In this document: in pieces, positions 6,836 to 12,462 of the stretch | How the letters are laid out: each line of letters begins with the position of its first letter | Numbering within the stretch: the stretch's first letter is position 1 | Assembly (NCBI GenBank): GCA_028818995.1 | Contig: JAPPMR010000366.1 | Coordinates: forward strand, 1 to 12,462 | Direction of reading: 5' to 3' | Length of the DNA stretch: 12,462 bases | DNA from: Candidatus Poribacteria bacterium | GTDB taxonomy: Bacteria; Poribacteria; WGA-4E; WGA-3G | Notes under the pieces: model-generated | The model's database searches: none | What the model was told of the DNA's origin: nothing | What the model saw: only the letters and a program-made list of their open reading frames with translations | Made by a program: the position numbers and the translations under genes

Positions 6836-9382
6836 TTAGGGATCTACCTTCCAGATGAGGACAGTACCGTCGTCACTTCTACTGCCGAGGGATTTCCCAT
6901 CAGGACTGAACGCAATGCTTCTCACCCAAGCTGTATGACCTGTCAATGTTTTCTTGTGTTCACCTGTTTGCGAATCCCATAAGTTAATGTTACTCTCAAA
7001 ACCACCGCTTGCAAGGGTTTTGCCATCTGGACTAAAGGCTAAATCAAACACGCGATGCGTAGGTTTGGTGATCCTCATCTTGGTTTGCGCTGTACCAATA
7101 TCCCACAATAGAATGATTTCACCACCGCCAATTGCCAGAGTTTGACCATCTGGACTGAACGCGAGTCCGCACCAAGCACTATCTATCCGCCAATCTGCAA
7201 TATCATTTCGCAAAGCACTATCTAAATCAAGTATATTCTTTATCTCACCTGTATCAGTATCCCATACAGGAATAGTATTATCTTCACTACTTGTGGTAGC
7301 GACAAATTTACTATCCGGACTAAATGCTATAGCAAAAATATCTTTGCTATGACTGGATAGGACAAACTTCTCTTCACCTGTGAACATATCACATAATCTG
7401 AGCAGATTGTCATCTAATGCGATTGCGAGTGTATTGCCAACGGGACTGAGTTTCAAGCTATGGTTATTCCATTCATATTTCGCCGGTAACATTTTGCGTT
7501 CACCTGTGTTTGCATCCCATAGGTGCATACAATACTCCCCCGATTCGCCACCATCTCCCCATGCAAGTATTTTTCCATCAGGGATACAGTTAAGATTTTG
7601 TATTTCACCGTTTAACATCGGATCCCTAAACTCATTGTCCGTTTTGATGAGTTGTCCTATGTTTGTATCCCATACGCGGATTGTACCATAGGAATAAGCA
7701 CTTGTGACGGTCTTTCCATTTGAAGTGAATGCAAAGTCATCAATAAATCCATTATGTTCAGTGAATGTATTATATTCTTGTTCACCTGTGTTTGTATCCC
7801 AGAAACGGATGACACCATCTTCACTTCCACTTACAACCGTTTTGCCATCCGGACTAAATGCTAAGCTATAAAAATCTGACCTGTGTCCTGAGAGTGTTAG
7901 TTTTTCTTCACCAGTATGTGCGTTCCAGAGACGAATTTTATTTTCTCCGTATGAAGAACTCACAAGGGTATTACCGTCAGGATTAAACGCTAAGCAGTAA
8001 ACAGCACCTGAGTGTCCAGTGAGTCTAAACTTGGGTTCACCTGTATTTAAATCGTTGATGCTAATACCACAATCTTGATCCACTATAACATTGCTGATAG
8101 CAAATGCATTCCCAATAGGATTGAATTCAATACTATGTTCATAATTAGTTGGTTCTTGAATTGTTTCCTTGTGTTTTCCTGTTATCACATTCCAGAGCGA
8201 GATTTCACCGTATATGCTGCCACAATAAATAGTTTCTCCATCCAGACCGAATGCCAAGTTTTTGATGATTCCAGAGGATTCTTTTGTGATTGTATTTTTA
8301 AGTTCGCCAGTGATTGCATCACAAATATGGATACTATTTAGATACCCGCATGCAAGAGTTTTTCCATCTGGACTGAACGACAGACCCGGTGCCCTAATTG
8401 TAAAAGAGCTTAAGGTATTATCCGTTGGATAAATAACTCTTTTATAGGAACTTGTTTTTCTATCCCATAAGAGGATTGTACCGTCCATACTTCCACTGGC
8501 TATGGTATATCCATCCGGACTGAATGCAATGCTGGAAATTTGACCCTGATGCTCAGTGAGTAGAGAGATCTCTTTATGGGTTTTCATATCGTAGAGCCAA
8601 ATACCGATACTACTTGCCACTGCCAGAGTTGAACCGTCTGGCGAATACTGTAATTCATGTAACCTACCTTTACCGAGGCGTGCTTTAACCCCTTTAGGCA
8701 GGTTCCATTGCATAGAATCTTGTGCTAAATCGTTTCTCATTGTTCTGTTTCCTTTTGGTAATCCAAGGTTTTTGTCACTATCTGCAACAGTATTACTCCT
8801 AACTGGATATAGCAAATCAGGTATTGTTTCAATGTCAACAATAATCCTTAAACGATTTCGGCCACGTTGAAGTCGACTTTTGACAGTGTTCGGAGACACG
8901 CTCAAAAACTTTCCAATCGCTTCACAACTCATTTCTCCAAGGTAGTGGAGGATTACCACCGTGCGTTCACTCTCTGGTAGCATATCCAGAAGACGCTCTA
9001 CTATTTCACGACGAAACTCAGCAGATGCTTCTTCACGCTGTTCTGCAATATAATTGGCATAAGCAGTTTTTTCGAGTGCCGCCTCATTTATGGTTTCCAG
9101 CGATTGTATTGCCATTTTCTTCTTTCGTAACCATGCTGTGCAAAGTCGGTCAGCGATAACATAGAGCCACCCAGTAAACTTGCTTGGGTTTTTCAACGTG
9201 GCAAGTTTTTTGTGTGCTTGAAGGAAAGTGTCTTGTGTGATTTCTTCGGCGATATGGTAATCACCAATTTTTTGCCATACAAAGGCATGAATACGTTTTT
9301 GGTATTTCCTGAACAAATCGCTGAAAGCATCTTCGTCACCAGACAGTATACTTTGAATTAGTTCAATGTCATCTCTTTCCAT
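6836..9382 (-). CDS. ECF sigma factor fused to 14-blade WD40 domain, no membrane segment (848 aa)
   Basis: Residues 1-178 are an ECF sigma factor: region 2 about 10-88 (AEEITQDTFLQAHKKL, FTGWLYVIADRLCTAWLRK) and region 4 about 130-178 (MSCEAIGKFLSVSPNTVKSRL). A linker of about 45 residues follows, then MQWNLPKGVKARLGKG and 14 WD40 blades to the C-terminus (SDDGTVLIWKVDP), enough for two seven-bladed rings. The sigma domain closely matches the 924-aa protein upstream, but about 88 residues containing that protein's transmembrane segment are missing, so this one should be soluble. ATG at 9382 has an excellent GGAGG (9389-9393) 6 nt upstream. The gene has its own ECF-like promoter (9423-9449) within a 71-bp block shared with the paralogue. 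Blades 3-5 and 8-10 are more divergent than the C-terminal ones. The ligand or partner of the propeller is unknown. Confidence 0.93.
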   Translation of the reverse strand: MERDDIELIQSILSGDEDAFSDLFRKYQKRIHAFVWQKIGDYHIAEEITQDTFLQAHKKLATLKNPSKFTGWLYVIADRLCTAWLRKKKMAIQSLETINEAALEKTAYANYIAEQREEASAEFRREIVERLLDMLPESERTVVILHYLGEMSCEAIGKFLSVSPNTVKSRLQRGRNRLRIIVDIETIPDLLYPVRSNTVADSDKNLGLPKGNRTMRNDLAQDSMQWNLPKGVKARLGKGRLHELQYSPDGSTLAVASSIGIWLYDMKTHKEISLLTEHQGQISSIAFSPDGYTIASGSMDGTILLWDRKTSSYKRVIYPTDNTLSSFTIRAPGLSFSPDGKTLACGYLNSIHICDAITGELKNTITKESSGIIKNLAFGLDGETIYCGSIYGEISLWNVITGKHKETIQEPTNYEHSIEFNPIGNAFAISNVIVDQDCGISINDLNTGEPKFRLTGHSGAVYCLAFNPDGNTLVSSSYGENKIRLWNAHTGEEKLTLSGHRSDFYSLAFSPDGKTVVSGSEDGVIRFWDTNTGEQEYNTFTEHNGFIDDFAFTSNGKTVTSAYSYGTIRVWDTNIGQLIKTDNEFRDPMLNGEIQNLNCIPDGKILAWGDGGESGEYCMHLWDANTGERKMLPAKYEWNNHSLKLSPVGNTLAIALDDNLLRLCDMFTGEEKFVLSSHSKDIFAIAFSPDSKFVATTSSEDNTIPVWDTDTGEIKNILDLDSALRNDIADWRIDSAWCGLAFSPDGQTLAIGGGEIILLWDIGTAQTKMRITKPTHRVFDLAFSPDGKTLASGGFESNINLWDSQTGEHKKTLTGHTAWVRSIAFSPDGKSLGSRSDDGTVLIWKVDP
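8738..8756 (-). promoter_or_regulatory. Internal Shine-Dalgarno-like site and in-frame ATG before the WD40 domain
   Basis: On the minus strand AAAAGGAA (8749-8756) precedes an in-frame ATG at 8740 (M215, MRNDLAQ), with 9 nt between AAGGA and the ATG. The same arrangement, with GTG, occurs at the homologous point of the paralogue at 11423. Initiation here would make a sigma-free propeller. Confidence 0.35.
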
Positions 9383-9395
9383 CAGAGACCTCCAA

Positions 9396-9466
9396 AATCA
9401 ATTTAGACTTACAATAATAGGTGACGCGATTTTACGGTGGACTGGTTGCAAAAATGTCATAATTCA
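9396..9466 (-). repeat. 71-bp conserved upstream block, copy A
   Basis: This block matches 12344-12414 over 71 bp with only two differences (9411 and 9452) and no gaps. It ends 14 bp before the start codon of the 848-aa gene. It is more conserved than the coding sequences it precedes, which suggests retained regulation or a recent duplication or gene conversion covering the promoter. It contains the ECF-like promoter listed separately. Confidence 0.85.
9423..9449 (-). promoter_or_regulatory. Candidate ECF sigma promoter of the 848-aa sigma-WD40 gene
   Basis: On the minus strand, GCAACC (9444-9449) and CGTC (9423-9426) are separated by 17 bp. This matches the usual ECF promoter form, with an AAC-containing -35 and a CGTC-type -10. 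The predicted start of transcription is about 30-35 nt before the ATG, leaving room for the GGAGG site. Both elements are unchanged in the copy before the 924-aa gene. Autoregulation by one of the encoded sigma domains is plausible but not shown. Confidence 0.5.
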
Positions 9467-9483
9467 GCATGACTGAATTATGA
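9457..9483. repeat. 11-bp perfect inverted repeat just upstream of the -35
   Basis: Arms tcataattcag (9457-9467) and ctgaattatga (9473-9483) are exact complements around a 5-nt loop. On the coding strand the second arm is followed by CATTTTT, so it could be a weak terminator of the 924-aa gene, whose stop is at 9555. Its place immediately upstream of the promoter also fits an operator. A related dyad lies at 12404-12434. Confidence 0.5.
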
Positions 9484-9554
9484 GATGAAATCTTAGGGAA
9501 GGCTTTTAAGTTCTATGGATCGGAACAGAAGTTGTTAGATTTAGATACGTGTTG

Positions 9555-12329
9555 TTAAGGATTTATCTCCCAGAGAAGCACAGAACCATCTCTACTGCCA
9601 CTTACAAGAGTTTTTCCATCTGGACTAAACACGACGCCTTTCACATGACTTGTATGTCCAATAAGTATTTTCTTATTTTCGCCAGTGTCTATATCCCATA
9701 AATGGATCGTTGCGTCAATACATCCACTTGCGATTGTTTTTCCATCTGGACTGAACGCTAAACTGTACACCCAATCTGTATGCCCGGTCAGTATCATCTT
9801 GGTCTTGCCAGTATCAACATCCCAGAGACGTATCGTATTGTCCAAACTACCACTTGCGATTGTTTTTCCATCTGGACTGAACGCTACAGCTTCAACCGGA
9901 TCTGTATGTCCGATAAGCGTCATTTTGTTTTTACCCGTGACAACATCCCAAAGGCGGATAGTATTGTTTTCCATACCCCCACTTGCAAGAGTTTTCCCAT
10001 CAGGACTGAACGCTATGGTCGCAACCGAATCTGTGTGTCCGGTCAATGTTTTTTTGTGTTCGCCAGTGTGTGCATCCCAGAGGCGTATCGTATTGTCCCA
10101 ACTCCCACTCGCAAGTATATTTCCATCCGAACTGAGTGCTATGGTATTAACAACATCTGTATGTCCAGTAAGCATCCGTTTGTGTTCGCCAGTGCGTATA
10201 TTCCAGAGATGGATGCCATCGTCAGCCCCACAAAAAAGAGTTTTTCCATCAGGACTGAACACTGTACTGCGAACAAAGGCTATATGCCCATTTTTAGACC
10301 CGTTAAGCGTTTTTATGAGTTGCCTTGTGTCCGCATCCCATAGACGTATAATTCCAGTGTTGCATCCACTTGCGATAATGTCACCATTCTGATTCAACGC
10401 CACACTGTAGAGCTCTTCCGAATGTCCAGTGAACGTGTTTTTCGGATTACCTGTGTGTATATCCCAGAAGCGGATGGTACCGTCGCAATCTCCACTTGCG
10501 ATTGTTTTACCATCCGGACTGAACGCCAAGCCTCGGACCCACCGCGCGTGTTCAGTGAGTATTATCCTGTGAGCACCAGTGTGAACATCCCATAGATATA
10601 GACGGGTTGTTTCATCATATAGATATAGACGGGTTGTTTCATCATACCGTAATGAAGTGGCAACGTAACCTGATGAAGTGGCAATTGTATTTCCATCAGG
10701 GCTAAACGTTAAATAATCAACATCGTTCCTTTGCTTGGAGAGGGTCATCTTAAGTTCGCCTGTGTTTAAGTCATGAAGGTAGATGGCGCCATTGTCACTG
10801 CCAATAGCGAGTGTTTCCCCATCAGGACTGGACGCTGCGCCTATAGCAGCGCAATCGGGATGCAAATCAAATGTTTTCTTCTGTTCACCCGTGTCTGAAT
10901 TCCACAGACTGATTCCGTCTTTATTACTCACAACCACGATGGTCCCGCTGTCTGGTGTGAATGTAAAATTATGACCCGCATCATGCATGAGTGTATACTT
11001 TGCCTCTCCAGTGATAGCATCCCATAATCGGATAGTACCTTCCGGATTACTACTCGCAAGTATTTTGCCATCCGGACTGAGTGCTATCCATTTGATATAT
11101 TCTCCATTATGCCCAATGAGCGTTTTTTGCGTCCCTGCGATTCTATCATATAGGACAATAGTGCCATCAACATTTCCACTCACCAAGATACGTCCATCTG
11201 AGCTGAAGGCAAGGCAGTCTACTACACTTGTATGTCCTGTGATTAGACTTGCCTCTTGATGTACTGTTACATCGTAAAGCCAAATACCGATGCCACTCGC
11301 AACAGCCAGAAACTTACCATCAGGAGAATATTGTATATCACGTATACACCCTTTACCGAAACGCGCTTTGGCATCTTCAGGCAGGTTCCACTGCATAGCC
11401 TCTTGTGCAAAGTTGTTTTCCACTGTTTTTGTTCCTTTTGTTAGACCGTTATTACTGTTTTCGTTGAGGTTAGTATCACCACCAACCCGGTTTTGCCATT
11501 CAGGTTTTGATTGAATATTAAGAACGACTGGCGCGTCAACAATTTCAATTGTGGGTTCAGATTGTGCATCAACACTATATGGTTGCTGAAAATTAGCGTT
11601 GAATTGCTTGCTTGCACCCATCAACAAAATAACTAAAATAGCAGATGCACCTAAAGCTGCAAATGGTAGCAACGGTTTCCCTCCTGATGGGGATGTTTGT
11701 TTAATTGTATCAATGCGCCGCATGATGTTTTCAGTTAAATCTGGTCGTAATGGAACACTACCGAGCGTTTCCCGAATGATGTGTTCTTCATTCTGTAAAC
11801 GCTCGCGCGCACGCTTAAGTCGACTTTTAACCGTGTTCGGTGACACACCTAAAAACTTGCTGATCGCTTCACAACTCATTTCTCCAAGATAGTGAAGGAC
11901 CATCACTGTGCGTTCGCTCTCAGGTAATTTTTCCATGAGTTTTTGCACAATTTCCCGGCGACATTCAACTGCCGTCTCTTCGCGCTGTTCACAGACATAG
12001 TCCGCATAAGCGGCTTTTTCAAGTGTTTCTACGCTGGTAGCTTCAAGTGATTGTGTCCACAGTTTCTTTTTTCGAAACCATGCTTTGCAAAGCCGGTCTG
12101 TGATCACGTAGAGCCATCCGGCAAACTGACTCGGATTTTTCAATGAGGCAAGTTTTTTGTGTGCCTGCAGGAACGTGTCTTGTGTGATTTCTTCAGCGAT
12201 GTGAAAATCACCGATTTTCCGCCATGCAAGGGCGTGAACGCTTTTTTGATATTTTTGGACTAACTCGCTGAATGCAGCATCGTCACCTGACAATACGCTC
12301 TGAATTAGTTCAATATCATCTCTTTCCAT
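9555..12329 (-). CDS. Membrane-anchored ECF sigma factor-WD40 fusion, 14 blades (924 aa)
   Basis: Domains in order: sigma region 2 about 10-88 (AEEITQDTFLQAHKKL, FAGWLYVITDRLCKAWFRK); region 4 about 130-178 (MSCEAISKFLGVSPNTVKSRL); a linker with a single hydrophobic helix about 219-238 (LLPFAALGASAILVILLMG); a Pro/Asn-rich stretch; then MQWNLPEDAKARFGKG and 14 WD40 blades from about 325 to the end. If the helix spans the membrane once with the sigma inside, the propellers would be outside the cytoplasm, suggesting a sensor tethered to its transcription factor; this is inference. Blades 10-14 are close to consensus (TIRLWD, SPDGKTIASG) and near-identical at the DNA level. Blade 6 carries a duplicated 9-residue unit. 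ATG at 12329 is chosen over GTG at 12332 because it aligns with the paralogue's MERDD and has GAGAG upstream. The conserved promoter block precedes it. Confidence 0.93.
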   Translation of the reverse strand: MERDDIELIQSVLSGDDAAFSELVQKYQKSVHALAWRKIGDFHIAEEITQDTFLQAHKKLASLKNPSQFAGWLYVITDRLCKAWFRKKKLWTQSLEATSVETLEKAAYADYVCEQREETAVECRREIVQKLMEKLPESERTVMVLHYLGEMSCEAISKFLGVSPNTVKSRLKRARERLQNEEHIIRETLGSVPLRPDLTENIMRRIDTIKQTSPSGGKPLLPFAALGASAILVILLMGASKQFNANFQQPYSVDAQSEPTIEIVDAPVVLNIQSKPEWQNRVGGDTNLNENSNNGLTKGTKTVENNFAQEAMQWNLPEDAKARFGKGCIRDIQYSPDGKFLAVASGIGIWLYDVTVHQEASLITGHTSVVDCLAFSSDGRILVSGNVDGTIVLYDRIAGTQKTLIGHNGEYIKWIALSPDGKILASSNPEGTIRLWDAITGEAKYTLMHDAGHNFTFTPDSGTIVVVSNKDGISLWNSDTGEQKKTFDLHPDCAAIGAASSPDGETLAIGSDNGAIYLHDLNTGELKMTLSKQRNDVDYLTFSPDGNTIATSSGYVATSLRYDETTRLYLYDETTRLYLWDVHTGAHRIILTEHARWVRGLAFSPDGKTIASGDCDGTIRFWDIHTGNPKNTFTGHSEELYSVALNQNGDIIASGCNTGIIRLWDADTRQLIKTLNGSKNGHIAFVRSTVFSPDGKTLFCGADDGIHLWNIRTGEHKRMLTGHTDVVNTIALSSDGNILASGSWDNTIRLWDAHTGEHKKTLTGHTDSVATIAFSPDGKTLASGGMENNTIRLWDVVTGKNKMTLIGHTDPVEAVAFSPDGKTIASGSLDNTIRLWDVDTGKTKMILTGHTDWVYSLAFSPDGKTIASGCIDATIHLWDIDTGENKKILIGHTSHVKGVVFSPDGKTLVSGSRDGSVLLWEINP
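10592..10645 (-). repeat. Perfect 27-bp tandem duplication inside a WD40 blade
   Basis: Copies 10592-10618 and 10619-10645 are identical. The unit encodes nine residues, so YDETTRLYL appears twice in a row in blade 6 before WDVHTG. The repeat keeps the frame and inserts an extra beta-strand-like segment. Perfect identity indicates a recent slippage or duplication event. Confidence 0.95.
11421..11439 (-). promoter_or_regulatory. Internal Shine-Dalgarno-like site and in-frame GTG between membrane linker and WD40 domain
   Basis: On the minus strand AAAAGGAA (11432-11439) is followed by 9 nt after AAGGA and then an in-frame GTG at 11423 (V303, VENNFAQ). The position matches the ATG at 8740 in the paralogue. 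Use of this start would make a cytoplasmic propeller lacking both sigma domain and membrane helix. Confidence 0.3.
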
Positions 12330-12343
12330 CACAGTTCTCTCAT

Positions 12344-12414
12344 AATCAATTTAGACTTGCAATAATAGGTGACGCGATTTTACGGTGGACTGGTTGCAAG
12401 AATGTCATAATTCA
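12344..12414 (-). repeat. 71-bp conserved upstream block, copy B
   Basis: This is the partner of 9396-9466, with two mismatches (12359 and 12400) and no gaps. It ends 14 bp before the start codon of the 924-aa gene. The near identity upstream contrasts with weaker similarity of the Shine-Dalgarno region itself (GGAGG in copy A, GAGAG here). Confidence 0.85.
12371..12397 (-). promoter_or_regulatory. Candidate ECF sigma promoter of the 924-aa sigma-WD40 gene
   Basis: GCAACC (12392-12397) and CGTC (12371-12374) on the minus strand are 17 bp apart, identical to the copy at 9423-9449. Both genes are therefore expected to respond to the same ECF sigma factor, possibly their own product. Confidence 0.5.
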
Positions 12415-12434
12415 AAAAAACACTGAATTCTGAC
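12404..12434. repeat. Imperfect 11-bp inverted repeat upstream of the -35
   Basis: Arms gtcataattca (12404-12414) and tgaattctgac (12424-12434) pair at 10 of 11 positions around a 9-nt A-rich loop. It is the counterpart of the perfect dyad at 9457-9483. The remaining bases to the window end (12435-12462) show no gene. Confidence 0.4.
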
Positions 12435-12462
12435 ACAAAATCAGAAGGAAAGTAGAGCGTAT

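Noticed and set aside
9685..10392. Long open frame on the plus strand (235 codons) antisense to the WD40 repeats
   Set aside because: It mirrors the repeated blades of the minus-strand gene, where the same codons recur every 42-43 residues and keep the antisense frame open. It shows no ribosome binding site or recognisable protein family.
9560..10560. Regularly spaced near-identical sequences resembling a repeat array or CRISPR
   Set aside because: The period of about 126-129 bp is a multiple of three and encodes WD40 blades; there are no short identical repeats with unique spacers.

Overview
The window is a single-strand block: every convincing gene lies on the minus strand, so transcription runs from high to low coordinates. 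The content is almost monothematic: extracytoplasmic-function (ECF) type sigma-70 factors, mostly fused to long C-terminal WD40 beta-propellers. No tRNA, rRNA, CRISPR array, transposase or phage gene is visible. The DNA is AT-rich. Family resemblance from memory (sigma N-termini starting MERDD, the propeller preamble W-x-LP-x(5)-R-x-GKG, the linker SEPTIEIVDAPVVLN) is closest to proteins of Candidatus Poribacteria or a related uncultured lineage of the PVC/Latescibacteria sphere. That taxon is an inference, not something proved here.

Layout in transcription order. (1) 12329..9555 encodes a 924-aa protein: ECF sigma, a transmembrane segment, then about 14 WD40 blades. (2) 9382..6836 is its 848-aa paralogue, with the same sigma and 14 blades but without the membrane linker. 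A 71-bp upstream block carrying a likely ECF promoter is almost identical before both genes. (3) A 19-bp perfect inverted repeat (6740-6798) separates this pair from the next group. (4) 6610..4022 is a third sigma-WD40 fusion, cut into two reading frames by one in-frame TAA at 4694-4696. (5) 4004..1917 is a free-standing 695-aa WD40 protein whose start coincides with the sigma/propeller junction of the fusions. (6) 1862..942 is a sigma factor closely related to the N-terminus of (4), in which the propeller is replaced by a second, degenerate sigma region 2. (7) 740..87 is an ordinary stand-alone ECF sigma factor. A possible next gene starts at 60 and runs off the left edge.

How they may work together (inference): the sigma domains would direct RNA polymerase to ECF promoters such as the GCAACC-N17-CGTC pair seen here, and the propellers would sense, scaffold or inhibit. 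In all four genes with a sigma/C-domain junction there is a purine-rich Shine-Dalgarno-like stretch just before an in-frame ATG or GTG at the junction. The C-terminal domain might therefore also be made as a separate polypeptide. The free 695-aa propeller gene starts at exactly that point. The cluster looks like repeated duplication of one two-part module with domain swapping at the junction.
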